Shown here: piece after piece, positions 15,960-24,903 of the stretch
How the letters are laid out: every line of letters starts with the position of its first letter
Position numbering within the stretch: position 1 is the first letter of the stretch
Assembly (NCBI GenBank): GCA_022448245.1
Contig: JAKVCO010000023.1
Location: 1-55,301 of the forward strand
Source of the DNA: Paracoccaceae bacterium
Lineage (GTDB): Bacteria > Pseudomonadota > Alphaproteobacteria > Rhodobacterales > Rhodobacteraceae
Direction: 5' to 3'
DNA length: 55,301 nucleotides
Position numbers and translations under genes: made by a program
Notes under the pieces: generated by a model
What the model was told of the DNA's origin: nothing
The model's input: only the letters and a program-made list of their open reading frames with translations
Database searches by the model: none

Positions 15960-16937
15960 TCACCCGATCGGATGACGGTGTCCGGCGGAATAGGCGCCGG
16001 TCACATGATGTTCGAGTTGCCGTTCGATATCACCCAAAAGGGAGGAGGCGCCGAAGCGGTAGAGGTCAGGCTCCAGCCAACGGGGGCCGAGCTCTTCCTT
16101 GATCAGCGATAGATAAGTTACAGCGTCTTTGGCCTTGGAGATGCCGCCTGCAGGCTTGTAGCCTACGCGAAAGCCCGTGCGGTCAAAGTAGTCGCGGATC
16201 GCGCGGATCATGACGATCGACACCGGCAGTGTCGCATTTACAGGCTCTTTGCCAGTGGAGGTCTTGATGAAGTCCGCGCCCGCCATCATGCAGATCATTG
16301 AGGCATGAGCGACGTTGCGCAGCGTCATCAGCTCGCCCGTGGCAAGGATCGCCTTCATATGCGCTTCCCCGCAGGCCTCACGCATGGCGCGGGTCTCCTC
16401 ATAAAGCGCTTGCCAGTTGCGCTGCAACACGTGGCGGCGCGAGATGACGATATCGATCTCCTTGGCGCCTGCCTTCACGCTCTCCTCGATCTCCTGCAGA
16501 CGCAGATGAAGCGGGGAAAGCCCGGCCGGGAAACCGGTGGAGACAGCGGCCACAGGGATGCCTGTGCCCTCAAGCGCCTCGACGGCAGCCGGGATCATGT
16601 CGTGGTAGACGCAGACGGCGCCGGTGGTGATATGTGGTAGCCCAAGCGCGTCTAACAGATCAGCTCTCACCGGCTGGCGCGCCTTGGCGCAAAGCCTGCG
16701 CACGCGGCCTTCCGTGTCGTCGCCCGAAAGCGTCGTCAAATCGATCATCGTGATGGCCTTGGCGAGCCAAGCAGCCTGGTAGTCCTTCTTTACAGAGCGC
16801 CGTCCGGGGAGCGTCGCCGCGCGGCGCTCAATTGCGGACGTATTGGCCTGAATGCCCAGTGCCCAATCGAGATCCAGAGCCATGCCCGGATTGCGAGGCT
16901 CCACAGCAGTAGGAAGGTTCGTGAGCGTGTCAGTCAT
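15960..16937 (-). CDS. deoC: deoxyribose-phosphate aldolase
   Basis: This 325-residue class I aldolase cleaves 2-deoxyribose 5-phosphate to acetaldehyde and glyceraldehyde 3-phosphate. The Schiff-base lysine lies in FIKTSTGK (Lys225) and the second active-site lysine in GYKPAGGI (Lys261); EIDIVISRRHVL carries the conserved aspartate. It is longer than the roughly 250-residue E. coli type because of an N-terminal extension of about 60 residues, as in eukaryote-like and many alphaproteobacterial enzymes. It is transcribed divergently from rpe over a 57-base gap and followed by ALDH16, forming a deoxynucleoside salvage pair. The purine nucleoside phosphorylase deoD lies far away at 52334. Confidence 0.93.
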   Translation of the reverse strand: MTDTLTNLPTAVEPRNPGMALDLDWALGIQANTSAIERRAATLPGRRSVKKDYQAAWLAKAITMIDLTTLSGDDTEGRVRRLCAKARQPVRADLLDALGLPHITTGAVCVYHDMIPAAVEALEGTGIPVAAVSTGFPAGLSPLHLRLQEIEESVKAGAKEIDIVISRRHVLQRNWQALYEETRAMREACGEAHMKAILATGELMTLRNVAHASMICMMAGADFIKTSTGKEPVNATLPVSIVMIRAIRDYFDRTGFRVGYKPAGGISKAKDAVTYLSLIKEELGPRWLEPDLYRFGASSLLGDIERQLEHHVTGAYSAGHRHPIG

Positions 16938-16994
16938 TCAGCGGCCTTGCGAGGAAGTTCTCTCCACTCTAACAGGCCCCAAAAGGAGAATACC

Positions 16995-17672
16995 ATGGCT
17001 TTCGACCGCTCCCTCAAGATCGCGCCCTCCATTTTGGCGGCTGACTTCGCGGCATTCGGTGCCGAAATTGACGCTGTCGAAGCCGAAGGCGCAGACTGGA
17101 TCCATGTTGATGTGATGGATGGGCATTTCGTGCCAAACATCTCGTTCGGGGCTACGACCTGCGCCGCCATCCGCCCGCACATCAAGACCGTGATGGACGT
17201 TCACCTGATGATTGCGCCGGTTGACCCCTATATCGACGGTTTCGTCGAAGCCGGCGCAGACGTCATCACGGCCCATGTTGAGGCCGGCCCCCACATCCAT
17301 AGAACACTCCAAGCCATCCGTCGCGCAGGCGTTAAAGCGGGTGTGGCGCTCAATCCCGGCACGCCGGCGAGCGCGGTAGAGGAGCTTCTGGATGCCGTGG
17401 ATTTGGTCTGCGTGATGACGGTGAACCCCGGTTTTGGAGGGCAGAGTTTCATCGACATGACCTCAAAGATCAGAACGCTGCGCGCAATGATCGGCGATCG
17501 CCCCATCCACATCGAAGTTGATGGTGGCGTAACCGCAAAGACTGCTCCCCTTGTCGCTGCAGCGGGCGCAGACGTTCTCGTAGCAGGCTCCGCCGTTTTC
17601 AAGGGAGGATCAGCGACGCAACCGGCCCCCTATGGCGAAAACATACGCGCCATCCGATCCGCCTGCGCTTGA
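16995..17672 (+). CDS. rpe: ribulose-phosphate 3-epimerase
   Basis: This 225-residue TIM-barrel metalloenzyme interconverts ribulose 5-phosphate and xylulose 5-phosphate in the pentose phosphate pathway. Visible motifs are IAPSILAADF (9-18), the metal/substrate set HVDVMDGHFVPN (His37, Asp39, Met41), MDVHLM (His70), VNPGFGGQSF and EVDGGV with the conserved second aspartate. The start at 16995 is fixed by AAGGAG eight bases upstream and by the family N-terminus; the reading frame is open upstream to 16947 but without support. It stands alone on the plus strand, divergent from deoC, and ends at repeat copy C. Confidence 0.96.
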   Translation: MAFDRSLKIAPSILAADFAAFGAEIDAVEAEGADWIHVDVMDGHFVPNISFGATTCAAIRPHIKTVMDVHLMIAPVDPYIDGFVEAGADVITAHVEAGPHIHRTLQAIRRAGVKAGVALNPGTPASAVEELLDAVDLVCVMTVNPGFGGQSFIDMTSKIRTLRAMIGDRPIHIEVDGGVTAKTAPLVAAAGADVLVAGSAVFKGGSATQPAPYGENIRAIRSACA

Positions 17673-17685
17673 CACAGACCGCGGA

Positions 17686-17772
17686 TGCCTCCGGCGGAAG
17701 TACGATGCACGAAGAAGGCGGGCCTTTCTTCGTGCGCCGTACTTCGGGGAGCGCGAGGGGCGGCGCCCCTCG
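17686..17772. repeat. interspersed palindromic repeat, full copy C; probable bidirectional terminator
   Basis: TGCCTCCGGCGGAAGTACG begins the element. Arms GAAGTACG.TGCACGAAGAA and TTCTTCGTGCGCCGTACTTC pair around a short GGCGGGCC centre, then GAGGGGCGGCGCCCCTC forms a second hairpin. It fills the gap between the convergent rpe and kinase-like genes, so it has the same context as copy B. Confidence 0.8.
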
Positions 17773-17778
17773 TTCCCG

Positions 17779-18792
17779 CTACTTCTGATTGGCAATGGCC
17801 TTGGCTTGTTGGGCAAGCAGATCCACCATGCCTCGCATGACCGCCAGACCTGCAGGATTTGAGGCGTTCCCGTCCAAGCCGCGCTTCAACACGCCCTGAA
17901 TGATCGCCAGGAAGCGAAAGCAGGTGAAAGCGAGGAAGAAGTTCCAGTTCGGCGGAACCTGAATGCCCGATCGGTCGCAATACGTCGCGATGTAACTTTC
18001 GTCTGTTGGGAGCCCCAGGGCTTCTCTCTCAATGCCATGAAGCCCTTTGAAACGGCCCGCGTTCGGCAGCTGCCAAATCATAATCTGGTAGGCCAAGTCG
18101 GCGAGAGGATGGCCCAGTGTGGACAGTTCCCAATCGAGCAACGCGAGAGGCTGCGACGCGTCATCAAAGATGATGTTGTCGATCCGGTAGTCTCCATGGA
18201 CGATTGCCACCTTACCGTCATCAGCCACCATATTGGCTGTAAGCCAATCGATGACCCAGTCTACATCGGCGCGGGGCTCGGTCTCTGAGGCCCGGTATTG
18301 CTTTACCCACCGCGCGAGCTGGCGTTCGAAGTAGTTACCCGGTTTGCCATAGTCGCTGAGGCCGAGCTCTGCGGGATCGAGCTTGTGAAGATCTGCCAGC
18401 ATCCGATTCATCGCGTCGTAGACCGCCGCCCTCTGTTCGGCAGTGCTTTCAGGCATGGCGGGGTCCCAGTAGATCAGTCCATCAACATGCCTCATGACGA
18501 AGAATTGCGTGCCAAGCGGTGTCTCTTCCCCGCTCAAGTGCAGCATTTCGGGAACTGGCACCTGACCCGCGAGCGCCGACATGACGCGAAATTCGCGGTC
18601 CACGGCATGAGCGGAGGGCAGCAGCTTACCGGGGGGTTTTGCGCGCAAAACGTAGCTTCCTAAGCCAGACCGGAGCCGGTACGTCGGGTTTGATTGCCCG
18701 CCGCTGAACTTCTCGATGTCGTCCAGTCGCCCGAACCCCGGCACATGGGCGCTGAGATAGGCTTCCAGCTCGGCGTGATCGTAGCTATGCAT
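17779..18792 (-). CDS. aminoglycoside-phosphotransferase-like kinase (ACAD10/11 kinase-domain type)
   Basis: This 337-residue protein has the kinase core of the APH family: FSGGQSNPTY nucleotide loop, VLRAKPPG with the ATP-binding lysine, catalytic loop IVHGDYRIDN and the metal-binding LLDWELSTLGHPLADLAY. This subgroup is fused to acyl-CoA dehydrogenase in mammalian ACAD10/ACAD11 and acts as a separate 4-hydroxyacyl-CoA kinase (LvaA type) in some pseudomonads. In this window an acyl-CoA dehydrogenase gene lies just across a 57-base divergent gap, which supports that function. The start at 18792 is chosen for the GGGAGGA four bases upstream; a longer frame to 18831 lacks one. True antibiotic phosphorylation is unlikely. 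Confidence 0.85.
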   Translation of the reverse strand: MHSYDHAELEAYLSAHVPGFGRLDDIEKFSGGQSNPTYRLRSGLGSYVLRAKPPGKLLPSAHAVDREFRVMSALAGQVPVPEMLHLSGEETPLGTQFFVMRHVDGLIYWDPAMPESTAEQRAAVYDAMNRMLADLHKLDPAELGLSDYGKPGNYFERQLARWVKQYRASETEPRADVDWVIDWLTANMVADDGKVAIVHGDYRIDNIIFDDASQPLALLDWELSTLGHPLADLAYQIMIWQLPNAGRFKGLHGIEREALGLPTDESYIATYCDRSGIQVPPNWNFFLAFTCFRFLAIIQGVLKRGLDGNASNPAGLAVMRGMVDLLAQQAKAIANQK

Positions 18793-18849
18793 GAGGTCCT
18801 CCCGCGCATTACTGTCAGCGTGACGCCCCAAGACTGCAAGAGGACATCC

Positions 18850-20070
18850 ATGGATCTAGGTCTCCCCGCCCACCGCCAGCCTCTCCTCGACGAGGTCAAA
18901 GCGTATATCCGCGACCACGTCATGCCGCTTGAGGATGAATATGCGGGCGAGATCGCGAAAGAGGACCGGTGGACCTACACCGGGCGTCAGGCTGAAATCC
19001 TCGAAGGGCTCAAAGCTGGCGCGAAGGACGCAGGCCTTTGGAACTTCTGGTGGTCAGGCTCCGGCCACAAGCTCTCGACGGTCGAATATGCCTATTTTGC
19101 CGAAGAGATGGGAAAGACGCCCCTCGGCGCCGAGGTCTTCAACTGCAATGCGCCCGACACAGGCAACATGGAGGTCTTCGAACGCTATGGTTCCGAGGAC
19201 ATGAAGGCCGCCTGGCTGGCGAAGTTGATGGCCGGTGAAATCAGATCGGCCTACGCCATGACCGAGCCTGATGTGGCTTCTTCAGATGCTACAAACATCT
19301 CCCTCAGCTGTGTGCGCGATGGCGCCGACTACGTCCTCAATGGCGAGAAGTGGTGGATCAGCGGGGCAGGGGATCCGCGTTGCAAGGTCTACATCGTCAT
19401 GGTCCGCACTGGAGGCGATGACGCCCCTAAACACCAACGTCATTCCATGATCGTGGTGCCTGCGGACGCGGCTGGCATCGAGATCCTGCGTCCCATGCAG
19501 GTTTATGGGCATGATGACGCCCCTCACGGCCACATGCACATGCGCTTCACAGACGTGCGGGTGCCTGCTGAAAACATGTTGCTCGGCGAAGGCCGGGGCT
19601 TCGAGATCGCGCAGGGCCGTCTCGGGCCGGGCCGTATCCATCACTGCATGCGCGCTATTGGGCAGGCGGAGCGCGCTCTGGAGCTGATGTGCAAACGTGG
19701 CCTTGCGCGGGAAGCGTTCGGCAAACCGGTGGCCGAGCTCGGCGCGAATTTCGACATCATTGCCGAGGCCCGCATGAAGATCGAACAGGCGCGGCTCCTT
19801 TGCCTCAAGGCGGCTTGGATGATGGATCAAGGGGATGCCCGCGCGGCGGCGCCTTGGATCAGTCAGATCAAGGTCGTTGCCCCGAAGATCGCGCTGGAGG
19901 TCATTGATGAGGCCGTCCAGATGCATGGCGGGATGGGCATCAGTCAGGACACGCCGCTGGCGCAGGCCTGGACCCATGTGCGGACGCTGCGCCTCGCTGA
20001 CGGGCCCGATGCGGTCCATCGCCGGCAGGTCGCGCGGGCAGAGCTAAAGCCCTATCGCGGCAATCACTAG
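18850..20070 (+). CDS. acyl-CoA dehydrogenase (ACAD10/11 type)
   Basis: This 406-residue FAD enzyme has the AMTEPDVASSDATNI flavin/substrate segment (about 136-150), NGEKWWISGAGDPRC (about 168-182), and the C-terminal MHGGMGISQDTPLAQ and RTLRLADGPDAVHRR motifs. This C-terminal motif marks the ACAD10/11-like branch, where an aspartate in LADGPD serves as the catalytic-base region rather than the usual glutamate of short-chain enzymes. It is divergent from the APH-like kinase gene. Together they match the two halves of ACAD11 and suggest conversion of phosphorylated 4-hydroxyacyl-CoA to an enoyl-CoA. Chain length is unknown. Confidence 0.88.
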   Translation: MDLGLPAHRQPLLDEVKAYIRDHVMPLEDEYAGEIAKEDRWTYTGRQAEILEGLKAGAKDAGLWNFWWSGSGHKLSTVEYAYFAEEMGKTPLGAEVFNCNAPDTGNMEVFERYGSEDMKAAWLAKLMAGEIRSAYAMTEPDVASSDATNISLSCVRDGADYVLNGEKWWISGAGDPRCKVYIVMVRTGGDDAPKHQRHSMIVVPADAAGIEILRPMQVYGHDDAPHGHMHMRFTDVRVPAENMLLGEGRGFEIAQGRLGPGRIHHCMRAIGQAERALELMCKRGLAREAFGKPVAELGANFDIIAEARMKIEQARLLCLKAAWMMDQGDARAAAPWISQIKVVAPKIALEVIDEAVQMHGGMGISQDTPLAQAWTHVRTLRLADGPDAVHRRQVARAELKPYRGNH

Positions 20071-20733
20071 GCGCCTTCAGCGCCGTGGATCTAGAATGTG
20101 AATGGGGATGATGCGTCTCTCGTTCACCCCATCTGCCGACCAACGTATCCTTAGCCCTTGGGGTGCGGTTGGCACGCTCAGCCAAGCCGCCTTCACCCAA
20201 GGCGCGATACAGCGCTGCCTCGTGCCGGTCGTCTTTGAGGCCTGGCCCATCTCATCCCTCCGAATTCCCGCCAGCTGCATCGTCTTGGACTGTTGAGCGT
20301 TTGCTAAAGACACCGTCAGGAAATCCTAAAAATTGCGCGTGCTGGCGGCGGCTGCCGCCTGTGATCGGGGCACGTGCCCCGTTTTCGGGCTGAAGTTCGC
20401 TCACAGCTTGGGCGCCGCCAACCAAGTCGCTCAAAAAGCGGGCAGTTGCGACGGAATCTGAGATCGGAGGAGGCGCAGATATCGCCGTCTCCTACCCATG
20501 GCGCACGGAGAGCGTATGTAGCGACGATCAGTGCTCTTCTCACTGTATTCCAAACGTAGGCCTTGGAGCGCCCGATGCTCTCTGGTCAGCGCAACGTGGC
20601 CCGGGTGATCGCCTCCTCCTCCCATTGCGATCTTCCGGGCCACGATACTTCCTCGCAGAACCCTAAAAACAACATGGCTGGGATATGCAGCGCCGGTCAT
20701 TGCTGCTGCAGAGCAAATCCCTATCTTGCGATC
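20071..20733. other. 663-base gap without a recognised gene
   Basis: Short open frames exist on both strands (for example 20102-20296 plus and 20077-20313 minus), but none has a ribosome-binding site, a family resemblance or host-like composition strong enough to call. GGGGCACGTGCCCC at 20368-20381 is a short perfect palindrome. The region may hold a decayed gene and the promoter of the pqi operon. Confidence 0.4.
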
Positions 20734-21354
20734 ATGGAAACGCCGACGCCGCCCTTGGACGAACTGATCGCCTGCCCACATTGCGATGCGCTCTATCACG
20801 TAGGGACGATCAAAAAGGGCGAGCGCGCGAAATGCGAACGCTGCCATGCTAAGCTGATTGCGCCACGCAAAGCTGCGGGCGCGCATATCATCGCCTTGGC
20901 GCTGGCCTCGGTCGTTCTGGTGGTCGCTGCGCTGTTTTTGCCCTTCATCGGCATCTCGCGCCTTGGGTTCTCCAACCAAGCGACGATCCTTGAGATTGCG
21001 TGGGCCTTCTCTGGCGGGCCGATGCTGGTGCTTTCGTTGGCGACGCTTGGCCTGATTGTGGGGCTGCCGCTTATGAGGCTGCTGCTGACGCTCTACACCC
21101 TCATCCCTCTTGTGCGGGACCGTCCGCCGTGGCCGGGCGCTGCCCGTGCTTTCCGCTTGTCTGAACAGTTGAAACCTTGGTCCATGGCCGAAATCTTCGT
21201 CATCGGCTGCGCGGTTTCGCTGGTGAAGCTGGGCGATTTGGCTCGGATCGAGCTGGGGCCCGCGTTCTTCATGTTTGCCGTCCTTGTCGTACTGCTCGTC
21301 ATTCAGGACACGTTCATGGATCGCTGGTCGGTCTGGAAGGCGCTTGAAAAGTGA
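20734..21354 (+). CDS. pqiA: PqiA-like membrane protein, first half
   Basis: This 206-residue protein opens with a zinc-ribbon CPHCDALYH...CERCHAKL (about residues 11-37), followed by four predicted membrane segments (IIALALASVVLVVAALFLPF, MLVLSLATLGLIVGL, MAEIFVIGCAVSLV and FFMFAVLVVLLVI). In E. coli PqiA is one chain with two such modules; in this genome each module is a separate gene. The start at 20734 is chosen because the zinc-ribbon follows closely; upstream sequence in the same frame is not PqiA-like. It is the first of four coupled genes (stop/GTG overlap with the next) of an MCE-type intermembrane lipid transport system. Confidence 0.85.
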   Translation: METPTPPLDELIACPHCDALYHVGTIKKGERAKCERCHAKLIAPRKAAGAHIIALALASVVLVVAALFLPFIGISRLGFSNQATILEIAWAFSGGPMLVLSLATLGLIVGLPLMRLLLTLYTLIPLVRDRPPWPGAARAFRLSEQLKPWSMAEIFVIGCAVSLVKLGDLARIELGPAFFMFAVLVVLLVIQDTFMDRWSVWKALEK

Positions 21355-21977
21355 GTGTGACGGCACGCGACAAGGGTTTGGTGGGCTGCCGCCATTGCGC
21401 CCGGGTTTGGCCCATGGAGAAGACGCGCTGCGACCGCTGTGGCGCGCGCCTTATCTCGCGCGATCGGGCAAGCCTGCAGAAGGTCTGGGCGTGGTGGCTG
21501 GCGGGCGTGATGGCCTATATCCCGGCCAACGTGTACCCGATGCTGAAGACGCGGACGTTGTTCTCCACTCAGGAAGACACGATCATCGCGGGCGCGTTCG
21601 AGCTCGCTAAATACGGCTCCTACGGGGTGGCAGCGATTATCCTGATTGCCTCGGTGCTCATTCCTTTGGCCAAGTTTTTCGCCATCGCCTACCTCGCGCT
21701 TTCTGTATCGAGGGGGGCGACGATGCCCGCCCGGCGGCGTTTCGTGCTTTACGAGGTGATCGAATATATCGGGCGCTGGTCGATGATTGACGTCTTCGTC
21801 GTGGCGATCCTCTCGGCGATCGTACAGCTGTCTGTAGCAGCGGCGATCAACCCGGGCATCGCGGCGATCGCCTTTGCTCTATCGGTCATCTTCACCATGC
21901 TCGCGGCCCAGAGTTTTGACTCGCGCCTGATTTGGGATCGTATAGACACGCCTGAAGAGGACAGTGCGCGTGGCTGA
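21351..21977 (+). CDS. pqiA: PqiA-like membrane protein, second half
   Basis: This 208-residue protein has an N-terminal zinc-ribbon CRHCARVWP...CDRCGARL (about 13-32), then membrane segments AWWLAGVMAYIPANVYPML, AAIILIASVLIPLAKFFAI, DVFVVAILSAIVQLSVAAA and AAIAFALSVIFTMLA. The IPANVYPM block and the EYIGRWSMIDVFVVAIL segment are classic for the second PqiA module. The GTG start overlaps the TGA of the first half (GTGA), and the gene runs into pqiB. The two halves presumably assemble as a heteromeric PqiA in the inner membrane. Confidence 0.87.
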   Translation: MSVTARDKGLVGCRHCARVWPMEKTRCDRCGARLISRDRASLQKVWAWWLAGVMAYIPANVYPMLKTRTLFSTQEDTIIAGAFELAKYGSYGVAAIILIASVLIPLAKFFAIAYLALSVSRGATMPARRRFVLYEVIEYIGRWSMIDVFVVAILSAIVQLSVAAAINPGIAAIAFALSVIFTMLAAQSFDSRLIWDRIDTPEEDSARG

Positions 21978-24351
21978 CACAATTCCCAAAGTGAGCAAAG
22001 AGCCAGCCAGCTCGGGCCCGGCACCGGCATCGGTCGTCTGGCTTGTGCCCATTGCGGCCCTTGTGGTGGCGCTCTTTGTGGCTTTCACCACCTACTCGGA
22101 CCGCGGCCCCTTAGTGCAGATCAGCTTCGAGAATGCGTCCGGCATTGTGGCCGGGGAAACCGAAGTCCGGTTTCGCAACGTGGCCGTCGGTGTTGTGGAG
22201 AAAGTCTCGTTCAACGACGACCTTACCCGCGTGCTCGTGGACGTGCACTTTGACGTCGAGGTTGCGCCTTACATCGATGATGACGCCAGTTTCTGGATCG
22301 TAAGCCCGCAGGTCACCACCAGTGGCGTAACCGGGCTCGATACCGTGCTCTCAGGGGTCTATCTGGAAGGGTCTTGGGATACCGAGGCCTCCGGCACCGT
22401 CTACGAGATCGAAGGGCTGGAGGAAGCGCCGCTTCTGACGGCCTATCGCGAAGGCACAGTGATCGAGCTGCGTTCCAGCCGGCCCTCTGGTCTCGCGGAG
22501 AACACGCCCATTCTCTACAAGGGCATTGAAGTAGGGCGCCTTGGACCTGCGCGTATCTCGCAGGATGGGGGCTCGGTCTTTGCTAACGCGATTATATATG
22601 CGCCCCATGATCGGTTGATCACCACGGCCACAAGGTTCTGGGATACCTCCGGTTTCAGCATCTCGATCGGACCCAACGGCGCCAATCTCGACTTCTCGTC
22701 ACTGGCTTCGCTCATTTCAGGCGGCATTACATTCGGCACTCTCGTCTCCGGCGGTGAGCCACTCCGCGAAGGCCTCGTCTTTGACGTCTTCCCGGCGGAG
22801 GGCGCGGCGCGCAATTCGATCTTTGAGGAAAGCTCCGGCCAGACCATCTCGATGATGATGATCTTTGACGAGAATGTCTCGGGCCTGGCCGCGGGCGCCG
22901 ATGTGGAATGGCGTGGGGTTCGTATCGGCCAGGTCGTGAATGTCACGGGCGTGGTCGATGAAGAGGACTTTGGCGATGCTCGTGTGCGCCTCCTTGCCAG
23001 TGTTGAGATCCAGCCTTCGCGATTCGGTCTGGGTGGTGAGCCTACCGAAGAGGCTGTGCTGGCCTATCTGGGAGAGCGGGTTGATGTGGGCTTGCGTGCC
23101 CGTCTTGCATCAGCCTCGATCATCACTGGCGGCCTCAAGATCGAGCTGATCATTGATGATGACGCCGCTGAAGCCGAACTGATCGCAGATGCCGAGCCGT
23201 TCCCGCGCTTCCCTGTCACAGAAAGCGAAATCGCTGACGTTTCTGCCACCGCAGAAGGCGTCTTTGAGCGCGTCAATGCGCTGCCGGTGGAAGACCTCCT
23301 CGACAGCGCGATCGCCTTTCTCGACAACGCGACCGCCCTCGTGGCGAGCCCTGAGCTCCGCGATACACCGGCCGAGATCCTTGGCCTCCTAAGCGATGCG
23401 CGCGGCGTCATCGGGTCTGAGGAGGTTCAGAACCTGCCAGAGGGCGTGGGCGCGCTGGTGTCTGACCTGCAATTAGCCAGTGCGGATCTGCGTGGCCTTC
23501 TGGCTCAGGTGCAGGAAGCGGGCATGGTAGACCGTTTGCTTGCCGCCGTGGACGAAGCAGGCGCTGCAGCAGAAGCCGCCAACGCGGCGCTTCAGGGTAT
23601 TCCTGAGCTGACCGCCGAAGTGACGGCGCTCGCCCAAAAGGCCAATGCGCTGCCGTTGGAGACGTTGCTCGGCGAAGTCACAACGCTCGCCAGCGATCTG
23701 GGTGAGGTGACTGCCTCGGCATCCTTCAAGGCACTTCCCACCTCGGCGCAGGACGCCGTGAGCGAGCTCACGAGCCTCCTGAGTGCGCTGACCGAGGCAG
23801 ACACTGCAGCATCGCTCAACGCCGCCCTGACAGACGCCAGCGAAGCCGCAACGGCGATCGAGGCCTCAGTCGAAGGTGTCCCTGCGCTTGTGGCGCGTCT
23901 CGATCAGATTGCCGCGAACGCTGAGGAGGTCGAGCTTGGCGCCCTTGCGACGGAATTGGAAAGCGTCCTCGCCACGGCCTCGGAGCTCTTTGGTGAGGCG
24001 TCTGAATTTGGGCTGCCTGAAGTGCTAGCAGCGGCTTTGGATGAAGCAGAGGCCGCCCTGGCTGAGCTTCGGGCAGGCGGGATCATCGAGACCGCGAATG
24101 CGACGCTCGCTTCGGCTCGTGATGCGGCTGTGGCCATCGAAGGCGCTGCTGAAGACCTTCCTGCCTTGGTGGAGCGCATCAATGCGACGTTGACCGAGGC
24201 GCAATCCACCTTGAGCGACTATGGCGGTGACAGCACCTTCGCGCGTGAAACCTCCTCGGCGATGCGCGAAATTGAACGCGCGGCCAAGGCGCTTTCCGAT
24301 CTCGCGCGCGCCATTGAGCGCAACCCGAACTCACTACTGCTAGGACGTTGA
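21970..24351 (+). CDS. pqiB: PqiB-like MCE-domain protein
   Basis: This 793-residue protein has an N-terminal membrane anchor (VVWLVPIAALVVALFVAF, about 22-39) and three MCE domains: the first with GIVAGETEVRFRNVAVGVV, the second with GLAENTPILYKGIEVGRLG and the third with GLAAGADVEWRGVRIGQVV. These build a periplasmic channel for lipids. The last 330 residues are an alanine/leucine-rich helical region with recurring LLxEVxxLASDL and ALxEA units, longer than in E. coli PqiB, which suggests a long needle. GTG 21970 is preferred over GTG 21964 because GAGGA sits eight bases before it and only two before the other. It is coupled to the lipoprotein gene downstream. Confidence 0.9.
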   Translation: MADTIPKVSKEPASSGPAPASVVWLVPIAALVVALFVAFTTYSDRGPLVQISFENASGIVAGETEVRFRNVAVGVVEKVSFNDDLTRVLVDVHFDVEVAPYIDDDASFWIVSPQVTTSGVTGLDTVLSGVYLEGSWDTEASGTVYEIEGLEEAPLLTAYREGTVIELRSSRPSGLAENTPILYKGIEVGRLGPARISQDGGSVFANAIIYAPHDRLITTATRFWDTSGFSISIGPNGANLDFSSLASLISGGITFGTLVSGGEPLREGLVFDVFPAEGAARNSIFEESSGQTISMMMIFDENVSGLAAGADVEWRGVRIGQVVNVTGVVDEEDFGDARVRLLASVEIQPSRFGLGGEPTEEAVLAYLGERVDVGLRARLASASIITGGLKIELIIDDDAAEAELIADAEPFPRFPVTESEIADVSATAEGVFERVNALPVEDLLDSAIAFLDNATALVASPELRDTPAEILGLLSDARGVIGSEEVQNLPEGVGALVSDLQLASADLRGLLAQVQEAGMVDRLLAAVDEAGAAAEAANAALQGIPELTAEVTALAQKANALPLETLLGEVTTLASDLGEVTASASFKALPTSAQDAVSELTSLLSALTEADTAASLNAALTDASEAATAIEASVEGVPALVARLDQIAANAEEVELGALATELESVLATASELFGEASEFGLPEVLAAALDEAEAALAELRAGGIIETANATLASARDAAVAIEGAAEDLPALVERINATLTEAQSTLSDYGGDSTFARETSSAMREIERAAKALSDLARAIERNPNSLLLGR

Positions 24352-24899
24352 TGGCCATGACGAGACTTCCCCTCCTGACCCTTCTGTTTCTGGCTGCATG
24401 CAGCGGACCCGATCAGCTCGTGATGCAACCCACCGTCAGCGTGACCGAACGCAGAGCGACGTCGTTTGAGAGCCTTGAGGTGACCGAAGTGTCCCTGCCG
24501 AGTTATGCCGCCGGGGACGAAATCCCGGTGTCAGATGGTGGTGTCCTCGTCGTCTCTGACCTCTTCTGGGCCGATGATCCGACGCGCGCGGTGACGCTGG
24601 CATTGGCACGTAACCTCAAAGAGATCACCGGCGCCCGTGTTGCGCCCGAACCATGGCCCTTTGACGGATTTGCTTCGGGCCGCGTCGATGTCCGCGTGGA
24701 GGAGTTCCTTGTCCAAGGCGGCGCTTTGCGTTTGTCCGGTCAGTACTTCGTTGCAGACCTTGAAGAGCGTGGCCGCAACCATGCGCATCTGTTCGATCTG
24801 AGCGTGCCTTTGGCTGATCTATCGCCCGCCGCTGCCGCCCAAGGCCGCGCGCAGATGATCGCAGAGCTCGCCCGTGAAATTGCGCGCGAAGCGTTGTGA
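24351..24899 (+). CDS. pqiC: PqiC-like outer-membrane lipoprotein
   Basis: This 182-residue protein begins with a lipoprotein signal (LLTLLFLAAC, lipobox cysteine about residue 16). The mature part has the ABC-transport-auxiliary lipoprotein look: VTEVSLPSYAAGDEIPV, VVSDLFWADDPTRAVTLALA and DVRVEEFLVQGGALRLSGQY. In PqiABC systems this protein sits at the outer membrane and joins the PqiB needle. The start ATG shares one base with the pqiB TGA (TGATG) and has AGGA upstream. The gene ends four bases before the convergent IclR gene. Confidence 0.85.
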   Translation: MAMTRLPLLTLLFLAACSGPDQLVMQPTVSVTERRATSFESLEVTEVSLPSYAAGDEIPVSDGGVLVVSDLFWADDPTRAVTLALARNLKEITGARVAPEPWPFDGFASGRVDVRVEEFLVQGGALRLSGQYFVADLEERGRNHAHLFDLSVPLADLSPAAAAQGRAQMIAELAREIAREAL

Positions 24900-24903
24900 C
24901 GAA

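Noticed and set aside
17779..18792. Aminoglycoside-resistance enzyme
   Set aside because: The APH fold is shared, but the HGDYRIDN subgroup and neighbouring ACAD gene point to acyl-CoA metabolism.
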